Program-made: the position numbers and the translations under genes
The notes under the pieces: model-generated
What the model was told of the DNA's origin: nothing
The model's database searches: none
Seen by the model: only the letters and a program-made list of their open reading frames with translations
Assembly (NCBI GenBank): GCA_025526935.1
Contig: JAHLKD010000036.1
Span: 62,001-126,000, forward strand
From: Cladochytrium replicatum
Lineage: Eukaryota > Chytridiomycota > Chytridiomycetes > Cladochytriales > Cladochytriaceae
Direction: 5' to 3'
DNA: 64,000 nucleotides
In this document: in pieces, positions 19,055 through 30,013 of the stretch
Layout: every line of letters starts with the position of its first letter
Numbering within the stretch: position 1 is the stretch's first letter

Positions 19055-21101
19055 ATGTCATTGAAAGAGGTTCATCGAGCGATGATTTGCTTGTCCACGC
19101 CATACTAAATTTGTAAAAACTGTAGAAGGGCATCGCACTGGAAGATCTCGACGAAATCGATGACAACTTCGATATTGGTGAAGGGGGTCGCCATGCCCGC
19201 GCAGAGCAACAGGCCGTCCTAGCCGAACTCGAGCGCAAGAAACTTGCCCGATCTATCGCTGTTCCTACAGATGACAAGCGTGTCCGCGAACGCCTACGAG
19301 AACTTGGGGAGCCACAGACATGTTTCGGTGATGGGGTCACAATTAGCAAAATGATAGTCTTGCCAGAAACACTCAAAATATTATTCTTTAGCCAGCGGAG
19401 AGACGTGATCGATTGAGATTCATATTGTCGTTGAAGGCGCGGGAGGCTGGAGAGGACGTGAGCGACTCTGATTCTGAAGACGAGTCGTCGTCAGATGAGG
19501 ACGAAGATGAAGAGTTCTACACCCTTGGAGAAGAGAATTTGAAAGAAGCGAGAAGATTAATTGCCGTTGATTCTCTCAAGAGGTTTGTGTTGTCGTTGCA
19601 CGTAAAATCAATTGACAACATCTATGTGACAAAAAGAGCGAAGGAAAGGACTGCACTTCATATGGCCGAACAAGCAATACCGCTTCCAAAAAGGAAGAAA
19701 GCGATTCACGAATGGTTTACTCATTTGAAGGTAAGTCAATGATCCATTGTTTCCGGGTGAGGCTTTTTGATTTTTCGATATATATCAGACATACAACATG
19801 TTTAGCTCTCAATTTGGAGATGAGCGACCGCTCACATACTGTGCCTTTGCTCCAAATTCTGAGATTCTTGTTACCGGAAGTTTTGGTGGTCAGCTCAAGC
19901 TGTGGGGTGTGCCAAAGTGTGACCCAATATCAACTAAGACAGGTTTGTTAATGAAACACGTCTTCATCATCAATCTAATGGCTTTTGTTTCAGGCCACCG
20001 TGATCGAGTGAGCGGAATCGCATTTCATCCCAAAGCAACTCTTAGCCAGACCGAATCGGAACTGAACATGGTATCAGGAGCATCTGATGGATCGGTTAAT
20101 CTATGGTCGCTTTCAAGGTTTGTGGCTTCCCAAAATGAGAACAATAATTCACCGATGTAATCTGGTCTTAGCAATACTCCCATCGGAAAACTAGAAGGGC
20201 ACGAACAGCGCGTTGCGCGCGTCGATTTCCACCCTTCAGGAAAATATGTTGCAACAGCAAGGTATTTTCCTTCATCTCTTTTAATACTTGAAACAGCTAA
20301 CATTGTTGTAGCTTCGACCAAACTTGGAGACTATGGGACGCAGAACGACAGACGGAGCTTCTCACACAGGAGGGCCATTCTCGAGAAGTATTTGCGATCG
20401 GTTTCCAGCGTGATGGTGCGCTTGTAGCATCTGGGTATTACTCCGATTAAATTGTCAAATCGGAAACTCATTCACCCGTTATAGAGGAAAAGATGCCATC
20501 GGGAGAGTGTGGGACCTTCGTTCTGGGAGAAGCATCATGTTACTTCAAGGGCACATCAAACCCGTCATCACGTTAGACTGGTCCCCAAACGGATACCAAC
20601 TGACAACGGGCGGGGAAGACAACACGATGAGGGTCTGGGATCTTCGGCAGGTGAAGTGCACGAACGTTGTTCCTGCACACAAGAGCATTATTTCGCAACT
20701 GCGGTATTGGGACGCTTCGGATGCGTTCTTGGGATGGTGGGGCAAGGGCGGCTCGTCGGCAAACGGCGGAGCGATTGAAGACGCGATGGAAGTGGACGGC
20801 GAGGAGGATATTTCGCAGGTCAGGCAGTCGTTCATGTCGGGTACGGTTGTGGTGTCGAGCAGTTTCGACGGTACCACGAAACTGTGGAGTGTAGGCGATT
20901 GGAAGCAATTGAAGGTTATGGGTACCACAGAGTCGAGAATCAGTTGTTGTGATATATCCGCAGGTACTTCCATAATCCTCGTTCATAATGCCATTCTGAA
21001 CTCACTTTAAATATTTTCCAGACGGACGATGGGTCGCCAACACTGATATGGATCGGACTTTCAAGCTTTTCACCACAGAAAACATGAAGATTGAAGTGTG
21101 A
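19055..21101 (+). CDS. PRPF4: U4/U6 snRNP protein PRP4 (PRPF4), WD40
   Basis: This multi-exon gene encodes a spliceosomal U4/U6 snRNP component acting in the nucleus. The first exon has 15 coding bases (MSLKE), followed by an intron at 19070-19125. The N-terminal PRP4 domain reads [18 protein letters not shown] and [17 protein letters not shown] across a short intron, and an acidic stretch of Asp/Glu/Ser follows. WD repeats then run in order: [106 protein letters not shown] and [17 protein letters not shown], ending KIEV. The WD repeat before the last contains an insertion rich in Gly/Ser/Asp (about 20730-20815). All joins I checked are GT-AG and in frame, so the gene looks intact. It converges with NDUFA8. 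Confidence 0.92.
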
Positions 21102-21235
21102 GTTTTTGCTGCGTATCCCGATTTTTGAGAGTTTGTGCACCGAAGCATGTTTTGTACGATATCTGCATATTTATTGGCTCTAAGCAATGAACGTGTTCAT
21201 CCGCCGTTGTTTGAGCTCGCTGCTGCTCAAAAGAA

Positions 21236-21912
21236 CTACTTAAACAAGGGCTTCTCCTTGAGATGAATTGGAGTCTGTCCCGCTGGCGTTTCGGGAATGA
21301 CCTTCGTGATACCCTGCACATTCTTTTAGCGAATCGTCATGTCTCCGGGGACGGCTTTCCTCACCAGATTCTTGAATACGCAATCGTTGAATACGGTTTC
21401 CTCCTTCCGGCATTCCCAGTAGTGGTGGTTCTTCTTATCCAAGCATTGCCAGTGCTTCTCCCACTCCTTGTCGCAGTTGTCCTTCAATCGACGAATCCTA
21501 TATTCAGAAAGAAGAAAGGAATTGGTGTCATGGCAATTTTCAGCGAGCAGGTCCAAGTTTCCGAACACTCCAAACCGAATCGATGAATTGCAGCGAAAAC
21601 GTCAGAAACCGCCCAAAACTCTCCCCATAAAGATTCAAACAACGAGGTAAAAGCTCCTCCTTACAAGTCCATCGCGCAACGCGTGACCTTCCGCCCTTCC
21701 GCAAGACAGTGCCTCGGATCCCTGCTCTCGTCCTTGCAGCGCATAAAGTCGTCGCTGTACGGAGCGCAATACGACGCAAAGTGGAATGCCATGGACTCCA
21801 TGGGCGCGGATGTAATGCCAACTTCGGCGACTGGAGGGGCGATCTCGGATGGGAGGGGGTCCTTTTCGACCCAGAGACCTTTTACGAAAATTCCTTCGCG
21901 GTGGGTGGTCAT
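21236..21912 (-). CDS. NDUFA8: Complex I subunit NDUFA8 (twin CHCH)
   Basis: Three exons, 21912-21665, 21497-21365 and 21313-21236, join in frame into 152 residues. Four CX9C motifs define the family: CAPYSDDFMRC, CLAEGRKVTRC, CDKEWEKHWQC and CRKEETVFNDC. The ends also fit fungal NDUFA8, with PPVAEVGITSAP before the first motif and ITKVIPETPAGQ at the C-terminus. The protein is an accessory subunit of mitochondrial complex I in the intermembrane space, imported by the Mia40 disulfide relay. Introns of 167 and 51 bases are GT-AG; the second contains a CTAA branch-like site. The ATG at 21912 gives a normal-length N-terminus. Confidence 0.93.
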
Positions 21913-22128
21913 TGATGCTTGCTCGGATTATGTGGTTAGAGCGTAATGCGACAGATGCGGCGGGGAACGGGCGGGCAGACCACGATCGGACGGACAGAGA
22001 GTTTGCCAAGCACGACGATTTGATGATGGGGCTGATGCACGAAGGTTCGAACTTTTCTAAAAAGAATTTTGCAAGAATAGTTTTTATACCCCTGCTTAGT
22101 TTAGGATACAGGTACGAGCGGTCTCTGC

Positions 22129-22609
22129 TTAGAACCCTCTGATGCCCGCACCATCCCGTCTCAGTTTCAAAACAGAGTCCCAACCTTCACCACACTCACG
22201 CACGCACGCCGGTTGCGCTTTCGACGATGGTGCGTTCTGAGCGGGCGAACGGTGTGGGCGTGTTTGCCTGGGGATAGATGTTTTTGTTTGTTCAAAGTTG
22301 CGTTTGCAGAATGATTTTGGTAGTTTTGGGCATTCTGAACACTTTAGTCGCGCAAAAGAGATCGGGTCTCTGAAGCATTCGGGACAGTACTGCTCGTCGT
22401 ATGTAGTTGTAGTTGTGCACTCGTACCCTCGGATACACATGATGTTGCAAAAGGGACCCATCGACGAGAGGCGGCTTCCTTCCGCTGGTGCAAGATCTGC
22501 CTCCTTCTGAGCGATAGCATTACAAGCTAATAGCCTCGTTTAGTGGCCCTACAGGAGATCCAAGTGCGCTGGCCGCAAGGAGTACCAAGATCAAGAACTT
22601 GTGGATCAT
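22129..22609 (-). CDS. Small secreted cysteine-rich protein 1
   Basis: Exon 1 (22609-22553) encodes a clear signal peptide, MIHKFLILVLLAASALGSP. A 46-base GT-AG intron (22552-22507) is followed by exon 2, with closely spaced cysteines (PFCNIMCIRGYEC, YCPECF, LKCSEC), giving 144 residues. The C-terminal 45 residues are basic and poor in Cys and may be read-through of a further intron. I do not recognise a family. It is a likely secreted, disulfide-stabilised protein. The neighbouring gene on the same strand is of the same general type, which suggests a small cluster of secreted proteins. Confidence 0.6.
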
Positions 22610-22753
22610 TTATTTTGGAAGAGCCCGATTCCACGTGCTACACGATTATTCCTTTTGTGTATTACTTTACTCTATTGTATTTATATGCAGTATCTGAAGG
22701 CCAACATTGCAATGGGAGTTCACCTCGTGTCCCGTCCAATTCGCCATAACCGT

Positions 22754-23323
22754 TCACGGAGGAAGGGGGTAACAGGCCCATTTCCTGCAGTCCTTGCATG
22801 GATTGGTTGAGCGGCAGGTTGCGCTGCAACTCATATCAATGAGTCGAGGAGCATATCCAAGACGGCAGAGAAGGTAGTTCGCACGCACAGTACTGGCCGA
22901 GCAAACCGGGCAGATCGTCGCAAGCGAGCTGGGTATTTTCACACACAATGGCTGGGATAAGCATCCACAATTATCTGCGTAACCGCACGTATATCCTATG
23001 AACCAAGTCGTTCAAAGATCAGCGCACATAAACATATATGATCGTCTAGACAACTCGCCTTTGGGGCATGCGTTGTTACAGGGAAATACACCCATCGGAG
23101 GATACGCGCATGGAGGGCACATAGTCGCGATAGCCATGCAATATCCGACTGGCTTGGTGAAGCATGTTTGGCAGGACATTGGACTGTTTGTCGGGGTAAG
23201 TACGCACTGGCTGTTGGAACCGCACACGACATTGGTACAGGTTGTGAAGGTCGAATTGACGAGATCATAGGCTGACACAGAGAAAGCGACACAGATCAGA
23301 ATCAAGAGCACCGCCGCGTTCAT
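22754..23323 (-). CDS. Small secreted cysteine-rich protein 2
   Basis: The first exon starts at 23323 with a signal peptide (MNAAVLLILICVAFSVSA). A Cys-rich region follows, with CTNVVCGSNSQC, CQTCF, CMAIATMCPPCAYPP and CNNACPKG. A second exon, after an acceptor near 22998, continues YTCGYADNCGCLSQPLC, ICPVC and CSATCRSTNPCKDC and ends at 22754. The intron donor is unclear; a GC-AG form at about 23058 gives the best frame. The cysteine spacing resembles extracellular EGF- or chitin-binding-like modules, but I cannot assign a family. It is divergent from the TRPV-like gene, with 122 bases between the starts. Confidence 0.6.
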
Positions 23324-23445
23324 TTTGGAATTCGTTTCTCAGATCAGGAAGAAAGTGACAACGCGACAGGCCACAAATTTCCAACACAAGAAATTTTCAT
23401 TATTTTACCAGACCTCAAGGGTCCTCCAGATAGTGTGGTTTGACC

Positions 23446-26400
23446 ATGCAAGGCGCTGAGATGGCAGTACTGCAGAGCACCGTGGTGCAGGGAGGGCGGC
23501 CCGATGTACAGCTACAGCAGATTACGACAAGAAGAATTCTCGGGGGCTTCCAGTCCCGATTCTCCGAGCAAAGGCGGAAGCAAAAAACTGGAAAGTACCA
23601 CTGTTTTGAGACTCCAACTGCCTCTCCGGAGACACAACTCTCAGCGTCCCCAACGACGCATGGTCCACCAATGCAGCTGCCAACTGTTCCAGAAAACAGC
23701 GTAGCAACCCCGACTTCCATGCGGACCCACATTTTAGACCTGGGCCAACCGACTGCCCAAGTTCAAAATGGAATGGGTGTTATGGTTGCAAGGCAAACGG
23801 CATCAACAAACGATCAGACTCCAGATGACTCTGATGGAACCACGGAACTGAACATGGACAATACAGCGGACACAATAGATGGTTCGAAAGTGTATTCCAA
23901 GCCATGGGCAGCTCTATCAAACATCGTATGGACATCAATTTCGAAAGTGTTGGATTTTTAACCGATCCGTGCTCTGTTAGTATTCCGGGTACATGGATCT
24001 AATGACTGGATCGCGCTACACGCGAGGTAAATGTTCATCACCTACGCTTTTCAATGCTCAGCTTCTCTATCTTTTCTCAGAGGACACGGAGGATAGCGAG
24101 GATCTGTCGGGCAATGCAGATGATACTTTTCGTAGCAGTATGGGTGAGGTGCCCACCAATGAGGAGTACCTACAGGCGTACAACAAACTGTGGAAGGCAC
24201 TATTAGATGGCAACTTAGATACAATCAAGAGGCTCGATAGAGAAGGCGCATATTTATACCAGCAGGGTGTGCACGGAGAAAACATATTTCTGAAGGCATG
24301 TCTTTACATGTACAGACAGCAAGATGGACCACATCCGCCAGAGTTAGATTACTACAGCACATACGCACGCATCATCGCTTTCCTTCTGACGAACGATAAA
24401 CATCGTCGTGCGCTGATAAACTCCGAGTACGAGGGGAAAGAGTACCACGGGGAAACGGCCATGCACTTTGCCATCGTACATGACGATATCGACATGCTGA
24501 GGAAGTTTCACAAATACGGCGCAGATTTTGAAGTTAGGTGAGATCGGCGAATATCAAAAGCTCTTAAACTGACAAGATTGGATTAAGTCGAGCACGAGGA
24601 AACTACTTTTCGACATACTCCTCGTTGTACTACGGCCAAAGTCTACTCAACTTTGCCGTCTGTACGGGTCGCACAAAGGTCGTCAAGTTTCTGCTCGATG
24701 AAGTTCAGGTGGACCCAAACTCGTGGGACCACAATGGCAACACCGCTCTGCACATGATGGCATGGTGGGGATTGTACAACGACAGCGGTGAAACCCAGCG
24801 GGCTCCCGATCCATCATCCAATAATCAATTGGACATTGATGCCGCACAAGACGAGATGATCAGAAATGCATTGAGCAGGAGAGTAAAAAGAGAATCGGAC
24901 AATGCTCCCATCGACCAAAACGGACCGAATCTTGCCAAGGCAACGCTTTTGCGCTTGTGGGACGATCTAGTGAAGCGTGGTGCCAGGACGTTCATAAGAA
25001 ATTACGACGATTACACTCCCTTCCTTGTCGCAGTTCAGCGAAGGAATGTGGGCATGGTCATGGCTATTATCGAAAGTACAAGACAACCAGTCTTCGACTA
25101 CGATCTTGTTGCAGGATATAGATACCCGCTCACTGTATGTCTACGTTTACAGCATATCTCGCCATTTCTGACCCATTAGCAACAGGACATAGACATACCA
25201 AAACCGAAAGTGAGGGTAGACAAACTCTTTTCAGACCTAGATCCGCGAAAAATCAAGAATAAGGATCGCTTTTCTAAGAAAGAAAAGCGATTCGACACAG
25301 CACTAGAGATTGCCATAAACAACCGTGACAGCGCAATGGTTGCAAACATTCCGTTACTCCGAATTGTCTTGGAAGCAAAGTGGACAATGTATGGACAGAA
25401 CATGTTCAATTGGTTTATGTTTAGGTATGTTCTGACATACCGGGCCAATTTCTTTCAGCTGATTTAGTGGAAGCTTTGTTTTTTATCAGATTCTGTTCCT
25501 TGTCGCACAGTCCTTGACCCCTATTGGGCCAGCAAATGCGTTGTTGGCCGAAAAGAGGCTCACTTATCTTGGAAGTGGAGTTGGGATTTTTCGGCTAGTT
25601 CTTGAATGTTTTCTTGTCCTCGCAAACATCATCACTGTTTGGGGAGAGCTCCGCGAACTTGCCCTTCTCGATTACAGCATCTTTAGGTTCGTTCCCAAAA
25701 ATTTGAAACCTTCGAGACAAAGCTGAAACTCTCACAAGTTACATCGATCTTCGTGCAGATGGTGCTCACAATATTTTCCAACTTGCGAATGTGTTCCTTT
25801 TCATTGGAGTTGTCATCAGTCGCGTTTGCCGGTTCTCTGAAGCGGAAATCAACTACTTGACGGCTCTCAACTTAATCAGCTGGCTTCCTCTTTTCTACTT
25901 CTTCCAAGGATTCAGGAATCTTGGTCCACTCATCGCAGCAATTTCGCGGATGAGGTAACAACGAGATGCATGTGCTCCTGTTTCTGCTTATGCTGCTTTG
26001 AAGATTTGTTATTCTCCGATTCATGGCCATTTTCTTTGTGTTCTACATGGGATTCGCGATGGCGTTCTGGGTTCAGGTAACAACAAATCCACCTTCTCGC
26101 CGGGCTCTTCGCAAAAAATTAATCTTTGTTGCAAGATGTCGCCATCTGTCCGTAACGACTCAAACAGTACAAACTTGAACGACTTGTCCACTAACTTGGA
26201 TGTAGTCCAACCATTGAAGGTCAGCTTCAACAACGTGACATCAGTTTATGACTACTTGGTCTCGTCGGGGGTCAACACCCAGGCGTATTTAAACAACACG
26301 ATTGGAGTGTTGACGGAAAAAGATGGGACAGACAAGAAAATTCTAGTCAGGAAATTTCGGGACTGGTTTCCTGGGACGATTGCGTGGTCGTTTGGTGTGA

Positions 26401-27435
26401 TTCTACAGGTTTCGGAACGATTTGGTATGTGATAAAAGTATCAGAATAATGCAAGAAGCTGATCGCTCTGCTTAGCTGATCTCGAAAATGCAAACAGTCA
26501 AACATTTGCGTACGCCCTCCTTCTCTTCTTTGCGTTCATCAGCTCGATCATTTTTATCAATGTTTTGATTGCGGTGAATTCTCTTAGTTGATGGATGTCT
26601 GATAACATGCTGATATACATCCTTCACTTCTAGATGCTGAACACTACGTACTCAGAGGTGATCAATGAAGCTGAAAATGTTTGGCGAATTCAGTGGTGAG
26701 TGATAGTTTTTTTTTGAAGCAAGTACCTCATGAGCTTCATCAGGGCCTCGTTAGTATTAGCTATGGATAAGAAGATTCCATACAAGCGACGAAGGGAAGA
26801 GTGGGCGCTCGGATACTTCCTGCCAAGGCCGTTTACAGAGGAATCCGACCATCGTGCTGTTCATCGAGGTCATCATCACAGCAGGCGGCAAGGCACCAGA
26901 GCTTCGAAGGGAACAGCTTCTTCGAGATCGATGAGTCATCACGAACGGATATCACACCTTGACCCGTCTAAAGTTAACTACAATTCGTGAGTTCAGAAAA
27001 GAAAACAAATTCGCGGAAACTAAAACGTCTCCGTTTTTAAACAAGAATGGGAGGAGCGATTGAGAACGCAACATACTTTAAGTTGCAATATCAGAAATCT
27101 GACTGGACTTTGCTTAAGGTAGGTGATCGTTGCTTTTGAAACTTTTCGGGATACTCACTTTGAATCAGGTGATCACGCACATTCCTGATGTAGACTACTT
27201 TGGCTTTGCCAGGAATGAAGAGCACCACACGATCTGGTCACGATTTTGGTCAAGATTCTGGAGCGTTTCAAGAGTATTGACTCGGTCCTTAGCTGGTCTC
27301 AAAGTACCTGCAATGGACGTTGGAGAGAAGATTCGAGCTGTCTCTGAAACCCGTTGGAAAGCTATTGGGGCGAGGTTGCCGACAGGTGGCCGTGTCCATA
27401 GAGCCACTGTCGGCCGGAGAGGATGGGGCGGCTAA
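23446..27435 (+). CDS. TRPV-like cation channel with ankyrin repeats
   Basis: A multi-exon gene with short GT-AG introns that keep frame at the joins I checked. The N-terminal 180 residues are Thr/Ser-rich. Ankyrin repeats follow (HGENIFLKACLYMY, HGETAMHFAIVHDDIDMLRK, GQSLLNFAVCTGRTKVVKFL, NTALHMMAWWGLYND, YTPFLVAVQRRNVGMVMAII, DTALEIAINNRDSAMV). The pre-S1 signature LLRIVLEAKWTMYGQNMFN closely recalls TRPV channels. Six hydrophobic segments lie between about 25470 and 26580, with a pore-like loop WFPGTIAWSFGVIL (about 26370) and a last helix FISSIIFINVLIAV. A TRP-box-like helix (INEAENVWRIQWA) follows. Products are plasma-membrane or internal cation channels. The last exons (after about 26950) are weakly conserved, so the stop at 27435 is tentative. 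An alternative is a more distant TRP or PKD relative. Two broken paralogues lie at 27.6 kb and 52.7 kb. Confidence 0.82.
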
Positions 27436-27559
27436 ACTTTAAAGAGTTTTGCAAATAACTTTTGTCCTGGTGTAATATTTGAACGAACTGCTCGTGTTTT
27501 TTCTCCAGACAAGATTGTGAGCTTTTGTAAACATTTCGCTGAGCCTGAAAACATTCAAT

Positions 27560-28840
27560 GATTTCAGCCTAACAGGGCCGATGTCAACTAAAGACATCCT
27601 CCGCAGCTTGGAGTCCCGATTGCTGGACCAAAACGCCCCCTAAGCACCTTAGTTCCCGTACACATCTCGAACACCTTTGGAGAAACACAACTCTCACAGT
27701 CTCCACCAACAACAACCACCCCTCCACTGCCATCTCTTCTTAAATAACTGTTGGCACTGCCTTCCAATTCGGGCTTTATACAATATCGGAGCAGCCAACA
27801 TTCCTAGTTCTAGGTGGTCTTCAAGTTATGGTAGGAAGGCAAGCGAACGCTGGGACTCCATCGTTCCAATTTCATGACAAACCCGTCGCCGAGATCAAAC
27901 TTATTTGTCATCGCACACTTGCCAGCAGATCCAGAGCCAGACGTCACTCGACTATGTTTCATGAACTGCACTTCTGATGTGCAAGTTCCCCATTCTCCAC
28001 ATATTCAAGAGCAAATTTAAAATAATGAATGATGAGACCCTTTCTGATGCTTTTGCTCCGTTGAAGCTCGCATGCTAGATGTCATCATCAGTCTGTAATG
28101 ACGCAAAGTGCAAATGTCCCACGGTCAGATGGGCATCCACAAAGTTAGACGTGGTCCAGCCGTTGGTTGACTTCAACAATTCAACCTCAATTTGGGGCTG
28201 CTGCCAAAAACTCACAAGAATACAACGACCACAAACTTTTGCATTATTGACCGGGTAATCGCAAGACGCAGATGACAAACAACTTTCATCCTCAAATTCT
28301 CCAACTGGTTCCCGGGAACGATCGCTTGGTCGTTTGGCGTTCTATTACAGGTTTCAGAAAGATTTGGTTCGGGCTCGTAGAATCCACTTCGAAATGGCAG
28401 CTAATGTAACTAATTTAGCTGATCTTAAGGATGCTAATAGCCTGACATTCGCTTCTAACTTGCTGCTTTTGTATGCCTTCGTCAGCTCCATCATATTGAT
28501 GAACGTGCTCATTGCGGTATGTTTGTGAAATTGCAAAACTTTTTGAAATGTTAAATCTAGATAAAGATGCTGGACTCCGTATTGAAGTGATTGATGAAGC
28601 TGAGAGGTTATCGGCCTTGCAGCGGTGAGTTGGTTAAGTCCAGATTGTTAGCCGGTCAAACAAAATTAGTGTTTCTTGGCTATAATGAGCCGTGTACAGT
28701 CTAGTTTATCTATTGTTTTCAGGACGTTCTTAGTGGATGACAATGGACAGAAAAAATTACATACAAGCGGCGAGCAACGAAGTGTACACTTGGTAATTTT
28801 TACCACGAGCAATTGCGGAGCCGGCCACAGTGAGAAATAA
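27560..28840 (+). pseudogene. TRPV-like channel paralogue, truncated and decayed
   Basis: The left part (27590-27880) resembles the N-terminus of the neighbouring channel (FGETQLSQSPPTTTTPP and VMVGRQANAGT against ETQLSASPTTHGPP and VMVARQTAS). The next similarity (28080-28380) is to the extracellular loop before the pore. The last part (28400-28800) matches S6 (LTFASNLLLLYAFVSSIILM, then NVLIAV) and the following helix (VIDEAERLSALQ). The whole ankyrin block and S1-S4 are missing, and stops and frame changes interrupt the remainder. It is tandem to the intact gene on the same strand, as expected for a local duplicate. Confidence 0.75.
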
Positions 28841-28921
28841 TCAAGTTCGCGTTCACATCCAAAAGCAGAAAGAATATATTAAATAGTGAGCACGTGAAGG
28901 AGAGACTGGGAACTGGTGTGA

Positions 28922-29880
28922 CTAATCTTCATCTTCGTCTAAAGAAGGTTCATCCCTAAGAACCCGAACATCGAATAAAGACGAATCATTAAAAACATTC
29001 CACATTGCGAGTTTTTTCTCTTTCTTTGATGATGAAGACGAAGGCGAAGGCTAAGAAAACAACTTTGCGTCCAAAAAGTTGTTTGATTCATTGGTTGGTG
29101 AAGGAGTTTTCTTCAGCATGTCATTGGCAATAACTTTCTTCGTCCCCGCATTGAAATGGTTTAATACAATAGAATGAGCACGGAAGAGGAGTTACATACC
29201 TTTTCCAGCCGCAGCCTTGACATCTTGAAGAGTTGTTTCGTGACTATTAAAATAGTTGCTGTCATCAAAGCGAATCTTTTTCGTTTCACGTTCTTTCAGG
29301 CCAATTCAAATTACTGTCGGATTTCTTCCTTTTGTTTTTACTCCTCTCGGTCTCCTTTTCTAAGAATTCTGCCAGCTAAAAAAACGTAGAATAAGAGAAC
29401 AAATCGACTCTCTTTCAACAACAGCACACTTTTTGGCTTCATTTACATTCTCCCAGAAAGGAATCGTGATTTGTCGTTTTGCGGGAAGCCATTTAGCAAG
29501 ACGCATGCTTTCCAAATCTCCTTTTCCTCCAAAAAAACCTAGTACTACGGAGAAAGTCGGGAAAGCACATTTCCTCTCACATCCGCACGAGGGGTGCACA
29601 AATTGCCAAGTCATTTGTCGAGAAGGGAGAAGCTAAATGAGTCACATCGCTTCGAGCTATGCACTGCTCATCCACGGGAATACCGAAAGCATCTTCTACA
29701 AAGGTCTTGAGGTCCCCGACAGTCTACTTATCTGTGAAGATGGGAACTTCTCAATGGTGATCGTGGGAACTCTTGACGGCACATTTGATTGTCACGTGTA
29801 CGGGATTCTGGGATTCTGGTGGACTTCAACCACGACACAAGGTATGGGTGGATTTACGGGATTTAAGTTGGACGGGGGGA
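28922..29880 (-). pseudogene. SDE2: SDE2-like splicing and genome-maintenance factor, decayed
   Basis: On the minus strand I read, in order, a ubiquitin-like segment (TVGDLKTFVEDAFGI), the diagnostic GGKG processing site (VLGFFGGKGDLESM; the family has GGKGGFGSMLR), RKTTNHDSFLG in a second frame (family RKTTNFDSCRDLSG), ENVNEAKKCAVV (family TVNEAKKLAEYL), a Lys-rich helix, KIRFDDSNYFNSHETTLQDV with VKAAAGK (family FDDxxYxEQSRExxENVKSAV), and an acidic C-terminus (SLDEDED, stop complement at 28922). Sde2 is made as a ubiquitin-like precursor, cleaved after GG, and joins the spliceosome and replication-stress response. Pieces occupy several frames, and at least one in-frame TAG follows KLFS near 29051. 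The Ubl-GGKG order makes the identification fairly firm, but I cannot exclude uncaptured introns. Confidence 0.65.
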
Positions 29881-30013
29881 GGGGGAGACGGATATGGGGA
29901 ATTCGTATCGGTTGAATGGCTTGAGGAGAGTGGGACAATCAATCTGTCGCTTACAAATCTTTTGTTGCCCGCTGGAAGATCATCACCTACCCTGCTGAAC
30001 ACACAAACCAGAC

